From Mimachlamys varia (Eukaryota; Mollusca; Bivalvia; Pectinida; Pectinidae), in contig OX392534.1 of assembly GCA_947623455.1 (NCBI GenBank), positions 41,173,426 through 41,237,425 on the forward strand: a DNA stretch of 64,000 bases, written 5' to 3'. The position numbers and the translations under genes are program-made. Positions 49,860 to 62,443 of this stretch are shown in pieces. The notes under the pieces were generated by a model, which saw only the letters and a list, made by a program, of their open reading frames with translations, made no database searches and was not told the DNA's origin. Within the stretch, counting starts at the first letter, position 1. Every line of letters starts with the position of its first letter.

Positions 49860-50490
49860 TTTAGCAATATAAACAAGATTCTTCGTCATATTTTTCAGGG
49901 TCGAACATCAAAGGTCAAGATCACTGTTGCTATAAATAGAAATTATGTTTCCGTGCGATAACTTGAGTTTCCTTGGGCCAGTCAAACTCAAACTTCATAC
50001 AGTGCTTCCTTACCAAAAGTGCTCGCTGGGGATTGGTTTTCACGGGCAAAGGTCAAAGGTCAAGGTCACTGTTGCTTAAATAGAAAATCGGTTTCCGTGC
50101 GATAACTTGAGTTTCCTTGGGCCAATCAAACTCAAACTTCATAGAGTGCTTCCTTACCAAAAGTGCTCGCTTGGGATTACTTTTCAGGGTCGAAAGTCAA
50201 AGGTTAAGGTCACTGTTGCTATAAATAGAAAATCACTTTTCCTGGGCCAATCAAACTCAAACTTCATACAGTGCTTCCTTACCAAAAGTGCTTGCTTGCG
50301 ATTGGTTTTCAAGGGCAAAAGTCATAGGTCAAGGTCACTATTTCTATAAATAGAAAATATGTTTCCCTTCTATAACTTAAGTTTTCTTTTGCCAGTTAAA
50401 CTCAAACTTGTTACAATGCTTCATTACCAAAAGTGCTTTCTTGGGATTGCTTTTCAGGGTCAAAGGTCAAAGGTCAAAGCCAGTGTCATT
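49860..50490. repeat. Tandem repeat, ~145-bp unit, about 5 copies, with direct AGGTCA motifs
   Basis: Each unit carries CTCAAACTTCATACAGTGCT, CAAAAGTGCT, TTTTCAGGGTC, a GGTCAAAGGTCAAGGTCACT stretch or variant, and GCTATAAATAGAAAAT. Starts of CTCAAACTT at 49987, 50131, 50256 and 50401 give spacings of 144, 125 and 145 bp. Confidence 0.85.
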
Positions 50491-50895
50491 ACACACATGT
50501 AATATAATCAACAAAATAATTCATTGTATAGGAATTCATTTGGATAACCATAAAAATTCCACTTGGAACTGATACAATGCATATCCATAGCTAGCTCCTA
50601 AAAACTTATCTCCCAACTTGCTGCGCAGGCGACACATCCACTTTCGTGGAATTCTTGTTATGCTTTTGTATATTTACTTTTAGCGCTTGTTTTATGAGAC
50701 AATTAAAATCATTTTGTGATATTCTATAAAAAAAATAGCACAAGCCAAGTTTACCGACTACAATAGGTTCCTGGACCCAGTCCTGCGTTATCAAGCTACA
50801 TGTAGACTGAATTGTGGATTTAAGAATACAGATGTTACCTATCGATGTTTTTTTATACATTAGGTTAACGAATAACTATTCTCTTAGTCGTGATC

Positions 50896-51020
50896 GGGGG
50901 GGGGGGGGGGGGGGGGGGGCCTTGTTCCAACTGTAACGGGAGTGTCACCAGGAGGTTTATAAACACGAACACCCCCCCCCCCCCCCACCCCACCCCACCC
51001 CACCCCACACACACACACAA
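50896..51020. repeat. Poly-G and poly-C/CA tracts
   Basis: A G run of about 22 at 50897-50919, then a C run at about 50972-50986 passing into (CCCCA)n and (CA)n. Such runs recur at about 1386, 3626, 16625, 22903, 25357 and 36430. Confidence 0.9.
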
Positions 51021-51259
51021 GTCTCTATTATTATTGCTGGGATTGGTCTTCATTTTTCTAGCAGCAATTCAAACAATACACCAAACGACTCTATTTCCCT
51101 GTCTAATTTGGTCTCTAATTGGTCCACATAAAGCCTACCACCCAATTCGTTCTGAGTTCAAATGTTTAGGAGGGCTTATGAAATGCCCAGTTTTGTAATA
51201 GATGAACAGATTCATTTAAATCTCACTGTTTAAGTTGAATATGAAAACCATCGAAGTCC

Positions 51260-51910
51260 CTCTTCTTCTAGCTGTAGTCATAGAGGTTCAACAAAAGTCC
51301 ATCTTGCTCTATAACTGCCAAATACAGAGTTGACTGAAGTTTCTAGCTGTAATTATATAGATGTCGACAAAACGTCCCTCTTGCTATAACTGTAACTATA
51401 GAGCTCCACTATCAGCTTAAGTTCCTCTTGGTTTGGTTGTTATTATAGAGCTCCACTATAAGTCCCTCTTACCCTAGTTGTAATTATAGAGCTCCACTAT
51501 AAGTCCCTCTTACTCTGAATGTAATTATAGAGCTCCACTATAAGTCCCTTTTACTCTAGTTGTAATTATAGAGCTCCACTATAAGTCCATCTTACATTAG
51601 TTGTAATTATAGAGCTCCACTATAAGTCCCTCTTACCCTAGTTGTAATTATAGAACTTCACTATAAGTCCCTCTTGCTCTAGTTGTAATTATAGAGCTCC
51701 ACTATAAGTACCCCTTGCTCTCGTTGTAATTATAGAGCTTCACTATAAGTCACTCTTGCTCTAGTTGTAATTATAAAGCTCCACTTTAAATCCCTCTTAC
51801 TTTAGTTTTAATTATAAAGCTCCACCATAAGTCCATCTTACTCTAGTGTAATTATAGAGCTCCGTTATAAGTCCCTCTTGCTTAAGTTGTAATCATAGAG
51901 GGTTACTAAA
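51260..51910. repeat. Tandem array, ~42-46-bp unit, about 15 copies
   Basis: Units GAGCTCCACTATAAGTCCCT, CTTACTCTAG, TTGTAATTATA. Outer units are more diverged than central ones. Confidence 0.9.
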
Positions 51911-52075
51911 GATCTCTTGAATTCTTACTTCAACAACATGCAAGAAACCATATACAGCTTGTCGGGAGCCTTCCATTTTGTTGATATGTCAAAAGCAGAA
52001 TCACTGAATGTCTCTATGTTTTCTTTGTTCTCCTGAATGCTCCACCTATAATACTGATTACTCATAATTACGTAT

Positions 52076-53955
52076 GTGGGCCTCGGTGGCCAAGTGGTTT
52101 CAGTGTCCGACATTCTGCTACCACTAGCCCTCCACCACTTGGTCACAGTGCCCAAGTGGTTAGGGTATCTCACATTCTGCTACCACTAGCCCTCCACCAC
52201 TGGGTAACAGTGCCCAAGTGTTTACGGTATCTCACATTCTACTACCACTAGCCCTCTACCAATGGGTTACAGTGCCTAAGTGGCTAAGATATCTCACATT
52301 CTGCTACCACTAGCCCCCCCACCACTGGGTAACATTGCCCAAGTGGTTAAGGTATCTCACATTCTGCTACCACTAGCCCTCCACCGCTAGGTAACATTGC
52401 CCAAGTGGTTAAGGTATCTCACATTCTGCTACCACTAGCCCTCCACCACTTGGTCACAGTGCCCAAGTGGTTAAGGTGTCTCACATTCTGCTACCACTAA
52501 CCCTCCACACGGTTACAGTGCCCAAGTGGTTAAGGTGTCTCACATTCTGCTACCACTAACCCTCCACACGGTTACAGTGCCCAAGTGGTTAAGGTGTCTC
52601 ACATTCTGCTACCACTAACCCTCCACCACTTGGTCACAGTGCCCAAGTGGTTAAGATATCTCACACTGCTATCACTAGCCCTCCACACGGTTACAGTGCC
52701 CAAGTTGTTAAGGTATCTCACATTCTGCTACCACTAGCCCTCCACCACTTGGTCACAGTGCCTAAATTGTTAAGGTATCTCATATTCTGCTATCACTAGC
52801 CCTCCACACGGTCACAGTGCCCAAGTGGTTAAGGTATCTCACATTCTGCTACCACTAGCCCTCCACCACTGGGTTACAGTGTCCAGGTGGTTAAGGTATC
52901 TCACATTCTGCTACCACTAGCCCTCCACCGCTAGGTAACAGTGCCCAAGTTGTTAAGGTATCTCACATTCTGCTACCACTAGCCCTCCACCACTGGGTAA
53001 CAATGCCCAAGTGGTTAAAGTATCTCACATTCTGCTACCACTAGCCCTCCACAAATAGGTAACAGTGCCGGGGTGGTTAGGGTATCTCACATTCTGCTAC
53101 CACTAGCCCTCCACCACTTGGTCACAGTGCCCAAGTGGTTAGGGTATCTCACATTCTGCTACCACTAGCCCCCCACCACTGGGTTACAGTGCTTAAGTGG
53201 CTAAGGTATCTCACATTCTGCTAACACTAGCCCTCCACCACTTGGTCACAGTGCCCAAGTTGTTAAGGTATCTCACATTCTGCTACCACTTGCCCTCCAC
53301 CACTGGGTAACAATGCCCAAGTGGTTAAAGTATCTCACATTCTGCTACCACTAGCCCTCCACAAATAGGTAACAGTGCCCAAGTGGTTAAGGTGTCTCAC
53401 ATTCTGCTACCACTAGCCCTCCACAAATAGGTAACAGTGCCCAAGTGGTTAGGGTATCTCACATTCTGCTACCACTAGCCCTCCGCCACTTGGTCACAGT
53501 GCCCAAGTGGTTAGGGTATCTCACATTCTGCTACCACTAGCCCTCCACCACTGGGTCACAGTGCCCAAGTGGTTAGGGTATCTCACATTCTGCTAACACT
53601 AGCCCTCTACCAATGGGTTACAGTGCCTAAGTGGCTAAGATATCTCACATTCTGCTACCACTAGCCTTCCACTGCTAGGTAACAGTGCCCAAGTGGTTAA
53701 GGTATCTCACATTCTGCTACCACTAGCCCTCCACCACTGGGTTACAGTGCCCAAGTGGTTAAGGTATCTCACATTCTGCTACCACTAGCCCTCTACCACT
53801 GGGTTACAGTGCCCAAGTGGTTAAGGTATCTCACATTCTGCTACCACTAGCCCTCTACCACTGGGTTACAGTGCCCAAGTTGTTAAGGTATCTCACATTC
53901 TGCTACCACTAGCCCTCCACCACTGGGTTACAGGTTTGTGGCCTATATGGAGCAG
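52076..53955 (+). repeat. Tandem array of a tRNA-like SINE head, ~60-bp unit, about 31 copies
   Basis: The first unit has a tRNA-like start with an A box (GGCCTCGGTGGCCAAGTGGT). Later units repeat GTGCCCAAGTGGTTAAGGTA, TCTCACATTCTGCTACCACT, AGCCCTCCACCACTGGGT. After the last unit the sequence leaves the repeat at CAGGTTTGTGGCC. The head resembles a Ser/Leu-tRNA-derived SINE promoter. Unit variants (CACACGG, CACAAATAGG, CACCGCTAGG) occur in adjacent groups. Confidence 0.9.
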
Positions 53956-54354
53956 TTGCGAAGTAATAGTACTGGCCGTAGGTCCAAGTTTCCGTGGTTG
54001 CTTTCTGTTTTTTCTTCTTCAAACTACCATAGATAAGGCTTCCCTCAATCAACAAATCCATGTAATTGCATGTTCTTGAAATACCACAGCTGTTAATAGG
54101 AAACCATACAAACCATACTATAATACTCTTATGACCTTTGAATGTTGAATGTGAAATTCCTATTTCACATTTCGGGATCTAAGTAGCATTACGACTGTTT
54201 AATCATATTCTATAAATCATCCATTCGTTATTATCATTAAAAGTGTTATTAATATTGATAATCAGTGTACAGTGAATATAAAGTTGATTCAGTGAAGAAT
54301 ATTGTAGCATAGTTGATAAGAAAGATAAAACCAACCAAACACACTTTTCCATAA

Positions 54355-54360
54355 TTTATT
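54355..54360 (-). terminator. Polyadenylation signal of MRPL2
   Basis: AATAAA on the minus strand about 120 nt beyond the MRPL2 stop at 54481, a normal 3'UTR length. Confidence 0.6.
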
Positions 54361-54480
54361 ACATCCAAAACGCATACATAATTTACCAATATAGCCTGCC
54401 AGTTGTCTCTTACTTCTACTAGTAACATACACTACCAAGGGTTTACACTCAAGCTCTTATTTTGACGATCCCTCAAGGTT

Positions 54481-57400
54481 TCAGTCATGATTTTGTTTGA
54501 AGAGAGTTGAGGTTGGAGCTTGTATTTTTAAAAAGTTGGCCATGGCCCTTGGTTTGTTTATTTTTCTCCCATGATATCCGGTTTTCTTTTGTTTAAGTCC
54601 ACTACTCGGCCGGATACCCTTCCAGCGATTCCGTCCAGCCTTTCCAATTATAACATCCTGGTGGCCGACATTAGAAACCTTGCCAATCGATGCCATTGAA
54701 TATTGGTCAACACGCATCTCTCGCTTAGAAGGCATGCTGATAACGACACTATTATCATCCAGTTTTCTGGTTATCATGCCTGACGATCCCGCCGCTCGAG
54801 CCACTCGGCCACCTTTCCCTGGCCATCGTTCTATATTATGGACAATGGTCCCGATAGGCAGGGATCCCACAGGGTACTGGTTGCCGAGCTCTGGGGTCAC
54901 TACAACAGGAAGTACTGGTCATTTGGAGGAACAGACATGTCTAAATACTGTAAACGTACATATTCTCGTGGTTATTTTATTATAGTGCTTTTCGAGCTTA
55001 ACATATTGCGCTAAAATATGATTGCGCTAATTTTTGTTTTTATACTCTGCTTATATAGTGATTATCACAAATGTGCGAATTTATTATGACGCTAATATGC
55101 CAAAAACTGACAATGCATTTAAGTTTGATTGCGCCAAATTATGTATACAGTACAGATGAAGACAACACTGCACAGTAGATAAAAGTTTGTTTCCTGAAGT
55201 TGACATGTTTTAACTTGATCAGTGTGAACTTACCGGGAAGTTCTGGGATGTTGGCATGGGTCTTGACTATGTCGCCATCCTGCATACCGTCAGATGCCAG
55301 GATGTAGCGTTTCCTTTTGCCGGATGCAGCGATGGCAATATGTGCGGTACGGCAGGGATCTTTGCGGACTTGGATTATTTTTTCGTAACCGATATCAGTC
55401 TTTTGTTCTGGCAAGTTGTAGTCGTAACTAATCAGACGTAATGATTGTTTATGTCCGCCTCCAACCCTCTTGAACTCTACACGTCCTGGTAATGTAAAAC
55501 GTAAAACATAAAATTAAATGACCCTCACTGGTAATATACAAAGTAAAATATAAACTTGACTCTATCTAGTTATATACAAAGTAAGCCACGACCTTTAATA
55601 ACTCTCAAAAGGTGTAGGTCATTCTTCAACTGTCCTGCAATTTGTTGAAAGGATAAGGTGAGCGAAAACATTAACTCAAGAGTTTTTTTGTTGCCCAGGA
55701 GTTAAAGCATCTTAATTCACCTCCCCATGATTTTACAAAAAAAAGATTTTCAAGTTGGAAAAGGCTCCGAAAAAATTGTACCAATATGTGCCTTTACACA
55801 AACCCTTATCATATCAAAAAATTTCTTTTTTCATCTTTGGATAAAGAAAAAAAAACAAAGCTTCATTGGAAACAAACTTGTTGAAAGTGTTATTGTCACC
55901 GGTACCTGTTCCTTATCTCTGAGGGATACTCCGTCTCGACTCTCAAACTTAAATGTTAAACTATTTGTATCCTTTATTGTAATTTAAAATTCAATAACTA
56001 CATCGAGCAAGCATTCATATCATTGTCCATATATATTTATACCATTGTCCATATATATTCATACCATTGTCCATATATATTCATATCATTGTCCATATAT
56101 ATTTATACCATTGTCCATATATATTTATACCATTGTTATTGTCACATGATTTAGGAACAATTTGTATTACGTCAAGGCTGAACCGAAATTTTTACCCTAG
56201 CTATGTAAAATTGTATACTGTTGTTCTGATGACGGCTTTCCTAGCAAGCCGAAACATGTAAACCGGCAATAAAACTACGGAATCCAGATGTTGATGCTCC
56301 ATCCTCTTTATTTATTATACCTTGATGGAGGTCTAGAAAATACCATTTGATATCCATCGAAGATTCCTACAAAGTACTACTACCGTCTTACCACAACCAT
56401 GACGTTGGTTCACTCGCCCTATACCAAGGAATTTTATTATTACTTAATAAGTTAATATTATATTTGAAACAGTTTATTTCATCTCGTATAAGCAAAACAC
56501 TGTTGAACTGGACTGATTACCTGGAGAAAACCATAATGGTTCGGAAGATGACCCAATAATTTTTCACATCCTATCAGGAAATCAAATATCTGTTACAATT
56601 GTATATTGGTGAAGGCAAGTATACTACACAGTACCAATCAACATACCACCCACTGTTGATTGTTTATCTTGGGTATTTAATATATGAGCTGACATATTCT
56701 CCAAGATAACATTGATATTGGTTTCCTTTGTACATTGATAATGAACTTGTTTCTTTACATTGGTGGTTTGAGAATCCCATTCAAGTTGCCTCCCTTTAAC
56801 TATCTATTTCATATAACAGGAGGTTTACTGGACACCGTTGGGTTTTCAATGTTATACATTTGAAAATATCCCGACTTCCTAACTTCACCTTTTTACAGCA
56901 CACATATCCTCCTAGCTTGTCTTTCCTAACTGACATATTAGTTGACAGGGGACTGGGGCTTCAAAAATCAACTATTTTAACCTTTAACTCGGCCTTAAAT
57001 GAGTTAGCAAAGGTGTGAGAGGACAAGGAAAAACACATTTCTGTTGAGTGTTCCGAGACAAGGAATCAAACTGGGTCTCCGGCATGATAATCTATGGCTC
57101 CACCAATCGAGCCAAAGAAGCAATGAGATTGTTTTGGGATAGTTATAACTACCTACTCTATTGTTCTGTGCCTACCGTTGTTTGGATGTTTTAAGGAACC
57201 ATTACTAAAGCTAAGATCTCTCCATTTAATCATCATCTACCTACCGTATTAAATATACAAACAAATGTTTTGTGTTTGGCCTTAAGAATCTACATACGAG
57301 ACTGATTCTGGGTGTCTCATTAAACATAACATACTGATTATGACCAGTTACAACCCAATCAGGGCTGGTGTTGACTACCCGGTATATGTAGTTTACCTGT

Positions 57401-60400
57401 TTCAGGATTGCGGCCGCCACTTTTGTACAATCTCTGGGGTTTAAGGGTATTTTTCTGCAGATCTATGTTTTTGTCTGTATATCTGTGCTTACTCTCTAGG
57501 ACAGCTGCGGTGTGGATCCCATACCTGTAATACAAGTGTACATTTAAATACATCTGAATTTCATTCAAAAATTCTAATTTTTTGCAACCTTAAAGGTTTT
57601 ATGCACATTTTTTACATTAAATTCTATCAAGCCTTAACTTGTATGATATAAATCTTGCCTTTTTTTTTTTTTAATATTTACAGTCTTCACTCAATAACTA
57701 TAAGCATTGTTCCACAGACTATCATTATCACCTCATAACTGTACTCAAACACGTGCCAAATTTCTATGACTTCGACAGCAATACATGTGGATGGAGCAAT
57801 GCAAATCCTCCAGTTTGAAACACAATTGTGTGACGTCATCAACAATAAACATGGGCGGAGCTAACATAGATTTGTGCAAATTTCATGCTGTTACATTTAT
57901 TGAACCATTCTCACGTTTATTAGTTTTGAAATGAAATCTGTGTCCGAAGATGGGACTATAATGAACAAAATATTTTTGACCATTTCACTGAAAGATAAAT
58001 ATAAGGATAAACTTTCTATTTTGCTAAGTTTAATTATCAGGGGGATAACTACAATGGAAAACGGGTAAATTATACATAACCGGCTATTGAATTTACCCGT
58101 GTTCCATTGTTGTTATTCCCTGATAACCTAAACAAAATAGAAAGTTAATCCTTTAATAACTACTATAAAACATGTTTTTGCACCTTCTTTTTCTTAGCTT
58201 GTTGGTCTGGATAGATGCAAGTCTTTTTTTTCCACTGTCCCTGACAGATAGTAACCCAGGTTACCCCTGTCCCTGACACCAGACTTCCACATTTTGACAG
58301 ACAGTAGCCCGAGTTTCCTGTCCCTGACACCAGACTTAGACATATTGACAGATAGTAGCCCGAGTTTCCTTTGGATCTACCCCCCCCACTGTCTTAGTAA
58401 AAGCTGTGTGCTATTCAGGAAACCAAAGGGCCAAGAGAAAACCAACTATAAGGTACCAGTATTATACTTGTCCACAGTTGATCCGAAGCTGTCTTAGTGA
58501 AAAGCTGTGTGCTATTCACTGTGCCATCCAACCTCCTTACGTATGGTGTCATACTCCAATGAGTACAGTATGATGTGATTGCTTAATTCCAATTTTAACT
58601 TGTTAAAGTGGGATGCAAGAAAAAGAATGCATCACCTTGAGTGTGAGTCAGACTAAAGAAATCAAATCAGGTTTGAAATAAGATATTATTGGTTTATTTA
58701 TAATATGGAATTAAATGAAATGCATGCAACTGGTTTAGGAGATATGGCATTACATAGACAGAAATGTGCATTTCATAATAAATTGTGTCAATATCGTCTG
58801 TTGCGCCTACTTTACTGGGTATGTTTATTTTGTATATTAAAATGATAACACAAGTCAAGTATAACATAATTCAAACAGTTTACTATTAGAAGTTACTGCA
58901 ACCAACACATATTCTGGTGCAGGTCTTGTTTATCATTCATAGGACAAAATGCGCATTTATGTTTCGAATTTAGCCCAAACATTTCCATCAATTTGAATTA
59001 TAATCATTTAAAACATTTTCAATGAATGTCATTAAGGTAAAAATCTGAATATTTTTTTTATTTCAAATGGAGCAAAATAGTGCAAATGACTACAGATGCT
59101 ATTGTATAATTTAATGTGATATGAACATGACAGCACTTAGCTGACATCAAATCTAACTAAATTACAATGTACTTCTTAGTGGTATGTATATACTGTACAG
59201 GCAACTGAAAAATGTACAGACATGCAGCAGACATTATATATAAGACACAATAAAACCATCAGACCTTTGTGTAAATCTAACTACATTCCAGTGAAGCAGC
59301 ATTATCACTTATTTGTATTACACATGTATATAGGGCCACCTGGTATCATCAAAACTTGTAAATATTCACTGAAGAACCATATTCATGGTTATAACTATTG
59401 TGTATTTATACACAATTAAAACAAGACAAGAAACAGTATTGGTTATCCCTAGGTAAGGAGGGGCCTACAGGCTGATAGACCATGTCTGTTTTACAGACCG
59501 CCGAGCCAAAGGCGAGAGGTTAATAAAGAACAATAAGTCTGTGAGCCCATAGACCCCCTCCTAATCAAAACATAACGAATTTATCATCCTGAAAATATTT
59601 CAATACTATTTCTTTTCTACATATTTTTAAGATACTTTGTGAGTTTGATCAAAACCAAAATTGGATCACTTGCATGTATTGCAAAAACACAAAAACAATC
59701 ATTTCTAACATGCTGCCTCTGTGAACTTAAAGCGCTTTAATTTTTTGGAAAGCCATAATTCTTTATGTTTAAAAGGTTTTAGATATTAAGAAGTGTCAAG
59801 ATGTCATTGTATTTACAAGAATTGAATCTTAGATGTTCACTTTTTTAAGTTCAAATAGCACAAGAAATAAACATAAAATGACACTAGTTTCAGTTATCTC
59901 CCTTAGCACATGCCCCTTTAAAGACCCTGGCAGAGCCACATGGACCTGAGAATTTTTACAGCTAACTATAGTTTTGGACCTAAACTAACATGTTTAAGAG
60001 TAGTCTTACACTTTTGGGGAGTTTTTGCTAAATATACTGAAATGAAATACATTTGTCGGCCTATTGCTGCTTTTCTTCTGAACTTTTATATCATTCAATT
60101 GAAACATCATAACAGAGTTTAACACAAAAAAATATATGCTACATTAAATTTCAATAATTTATATTTACAATTGATCCTCCAAAGAAAAGACAGTCACATT
60201 TTGGACATGTACAATATTCTTCAAAAAAATATTACATGTATACATAAATAAACTAATATTTCTAGGATGGAATATTCAATATATCATCTTTATTCATCAT
60301 CACTGTTTTTCTGGATTTTGTTTCTTAGCCTTCACAAAAGGTTCCTGGAATACGTCATACAAACGTTTTGCCTTCTGAGGTCCAAACCCTGGACAAAGAG

Positions 60401-62443
60401 ACAGATCTTCTTTGGAAGCTTCCATAACACCTTCCAGAGTTTTGAATGTCGACATCAATGTCACTGCATCTGTTTTGTTGATGGACTTCACACTTGTCAA
60501 ACAATCTGTGAACTTGGACACAAAGTCATGATCAGTTTTTTCCATGATGGCATCAGGTGGTTTAAATTCATAAACTTTATAGGTCTCGAGATAACGACCG
60601 GCTTCTTCAGTTGTGAAAGCCAACATCAGCGTACAGTCTGCTAGGATGCAGATCTTGGCGAGTTCCTTTAGGTAATGGTGAGGTTCCTTGATATCTACTT
60701 GCACTAGCATGATGCGCAGATCGTAGGCTCGACCCAACTGCTTCAGTCTGTCGTGGATGTAATTTGGATTAAGTTGGTGGTATCTTAAACTCAGATACAG
60801 AGCGCAGGTACTTAACCCCATCACGTAGTCTGGCACAATATCTCCAAATTCCCAGGCTACATTGCGTACCGACTTGAGAATGGGATTACCCCTCTGCCGG
60901 GGATTAACAATGAGGGCATTACTTGTGCTCCCTTTACCGACTGTAACAGGAGCCATCATTGGATTAGTTGGTTTTGTGGTAATTTCTACTTTATTTGCCA
61001 TTGTAGATACCGCTGCTGATGATGATGGCACACCCTTTTTTTCAGCAACTGCAGAATCTTGCTGATTTGGTTTACTGGTTGAAGCACTAGATTTTGATGT
61101 TGAAGGTTTAGATGAAGTGAGAAAGTTACCAATTTTAATTTGATTGGGATCTTCAAATTGTGCTGTTTTCTTCTTTTCTGTACTTTTGCGGGAGTCATCT
61201 TCAACTTTTTGTCTCTTGAAAGCAGCAAGAGTATCTTGTGGCTTCATCACAGTTGTTGATGATTGTTCCATTTCTGATGCAGTGGGAATTTTGAATTTCT
61301 TTTTTTCGGCAGCCATCTTCTATCAAGCTTTCAGCTACACTGTTCACACACTACAAAAAAATAGTGTTCACATAAGTCTGTTTGGATAAGTTGTTTTTTT
61401 TCAATCAACACTGATGAATCGATCAATCCATTTTTCTCACAAAGTTATTTTGCCTCTGGATCCCCTCGAATAGTTCTTGTGAACTTGACTGATCATGATA
61501 ATTGATGACACAACTTCACACAGTTATAACATCCATTTCCAATAAGTTATATACAAGTGACAAAGGTATGAGTACAAACTGTATTGCTACAATGTATATG
61601 TACAGTTGTGATCAAATTGACCTCTGCTGTAAAACAGACATGCATGTAAAATTTGACATTGCTTATTATAAGAATTATGGAGTGCAAGACATGATTATAT
61701 GACTGCTAGTTCTGGCTATATGTCAAAAATGCATCTATAGGCATTACTGAAGTGCAAGGCAATGTTCAACTAGGGCTTTATGGATTAATAGATAAATGTG
61801 ACATGGACAGAAAAAATGAAAAAGACTAATTTTAAGTGATTTTGGCTATTTACTATTCAGTAATAAATCAATACCCCAAATGGCATTTAAAAAGCCGATA
61901 AAAGCAAGTTTGTGGTTTTCCCCAACCTGATTATGCCACTATTTTTAATACAATACATTTAAAATGAACTGTAGTAAATTCCTAACATAAATGCTGAAAA
62001 AAATTATACTTGATTGGATTTGGGACATGGCATTATGTTCAATCTAGGACAGATACCATCATACGTGAAAGGAGATAACTCTTGGTGACATTGATATTGT
62101 TGTCATCTTTATATGTAACACAAATAACGATTCTAACCAACAATGCCACTTTATTTCTTCTAATAAGCATTTTAAAATAAGCGCATAGGGCCAAAATCAA
62201 TAATGAAAAAAAATTAAATCTTAACCAAATGATCTCTGATATTTAATGATATGGTGGTGAAGATCGTATTTGTCAAGAGACGTCGAACTTGAAGACCTGA
62301 GACAGGATACAAGGTCAATTTACTTTTTTTTTTATTTATCACGTAAATACTTACCTTTGGTTAAATGATTGTTGGGTAAGGCCACTTTCAGAAAAAACTT
62401 TGCAAACTGTTGACAATAATCGTTTGCACAAAAGAGAGGCCAT
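54481..62443 (-). CDS. MRPL2: Mitochondrial ribosomal protein uL2m, 4 exons, 295 aa
   Basis: Exons: 62443-62355, 57524-57397, 55485-55234, 54899-54481; phases 2-1-1 agree (888 nt). uL2m is part of the mitochondrial large subunit near the peptidyl-transferase centre. The first exon encodes a basic, hydroxylated N terminus typical of a mitochondrial transit peptide ([17 protein letters not shown]). Then the L2 OB-fold ([38 protein letters not shown]) and the SH3-like C-terminal domain ([39 protein letters not shown]). The bacterial DHPHGGG loop is absent after that, followed by [10 protein letters not shown], as I recall for animal uL2m. Length is near the human protein (about 305 aa). ERCC1 and several repeats lie in intron 1. 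Confidence 0.95.
54946..55152. mobile_element. MITE with TACTGTAAACGTACAT ends
   Basis: Left TACTGTAAACGTACATATT and right ATTATGTATACAGTA are inverted repeats. The interior has repeated TTGCGCTAA and GACGCTAA modules. About 205 bp between MRPL2 exons 3 and 4. Confidence 0.7.
56018..56137. repeat. 22-bp tandem repeat, about 5-6 copies
   Basis: Units ATACCATTGTCCATATATAT with a T or C change. It lies just upstream of the hammerhead-like motif at 56226 in MRPL2 intron 2. Confidence 0.85.
56226..56255 (+). ncRNA. Hammerhead-ribozyme-like core (candidate)
   Basis: CTGATGA (56226-56232) and GAAAC (56251-56255) enclose a hairpin pairing GGCTT with AAGCC. These are the two conserved strands and helix II of a hammerhead. 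An extra C follows CTGATGA, and no helix III or cleavage triplet in proper register was identified, so it may be a decayed copy from a retroelement. Confidence 0.3.
57040..57116 (-). mobile_element. tRNA-like SINE fragment, minus strand
   Basis: On the minus strand, TTGGCTCGATTGGTGGAGC resembles an A box and GTTTGATTCC a B box, about 35 bp apart. It differs from the 20.4-kb SINE; the body is not delimited. MRPL2 intron 2 side is 55486-57396. Confidence 0.5.
57672..58162. mobile_element. Foldback element copy 2 (short right arm)
   Basis: Matches the 44.7-kb element through the unique left part (TTTACAGTCT.CACT, CAATACATGTGG), then TGTGACGTCATCAACAA, CATGGGCGGAGC and TGCTGTTACATTTATTGAAC. The right arm is only about 80 bp (ACCCGTGTTCCATTGT ... 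AGAAAGTTAATCC). It lies in MRPL2 intron 1. Confidence 0.8.
59454..59566. mobile_element. ~110-bp MITE with GGAGGGG ends
   Basis: Left AAGGAGGGGCCTACAGGCT and right GAGCCCATAGACCCCCTCCT are inverted repeats. MRPL2 intron 1; no ORF. Confidence 0.55.
60300..61316 (-). CDS. ERCC1: DNA excision repair protein ERCC1, intronless, 338 aa
   Basis: ERCC1 pairs with XPF to cut DNA 5' of lesions in nucleotide excision repair and in crosslink repair; ERCC1 itself is the non-catalytic DNA-binding half. A single open frame holds a disordered Lys/Ser-rich N terminus (aa 1-130), the nuclease-like central domain (about 132-250: [37 protein letters not shown]) and the tandem helix-hairpin-helix XPF-binding domain (about 262-328: [17 protein letters not shown]). 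The ATG has a good context (AAGATGG) and an in-frame TAG six bases upstream. AATAAA lies at 60294-60289, just past the stop. It lies within MRPL2 intron 1 on the same strand. Vertebrate ERCC1 genes have many introns, so this may be a retrocopy; no poly-A tail or flanking duplication is visible. Confidence 0.95.
   Translation of the reverse strand: MAAEKKKFKIPTASEMEQSSTTVMKPQDTLAAFKRQKVEDDSRKSTEKKKTAQFEDPNQIKIGNFLTSSKPSTSKSSASTSKPNQQDSAVAEKKGVPSSSAAVSTMANKVEITTKPTNPMMAPVTVGKGSTSNALIVNPRQRGNPILKSVRNVAWEFGDIVPDYVMGLSTCALYLSLRYHQLNPNYIHDRLKQLGRAYDLRIMLVQVDIKEPHHYLKELAKICILADCTLMLAFTTEEAGRYLETYKVYEFKPPDAIMEKTDHDFVSKFTDCLTSVKSINKTDAVTLMSTFKTLEGVMEASKEDLSLCPGFGPQKAKRLYDVFQEPFVKAKKQNPEKQ

Noticed and set aside
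52076..52150. Genuine tRNA gene at the start of the array
   Set aside because: An A-box-like stretch is present but there is no B box, no anticodon arm and no closing acceptor stem; better explained as a SINE head.
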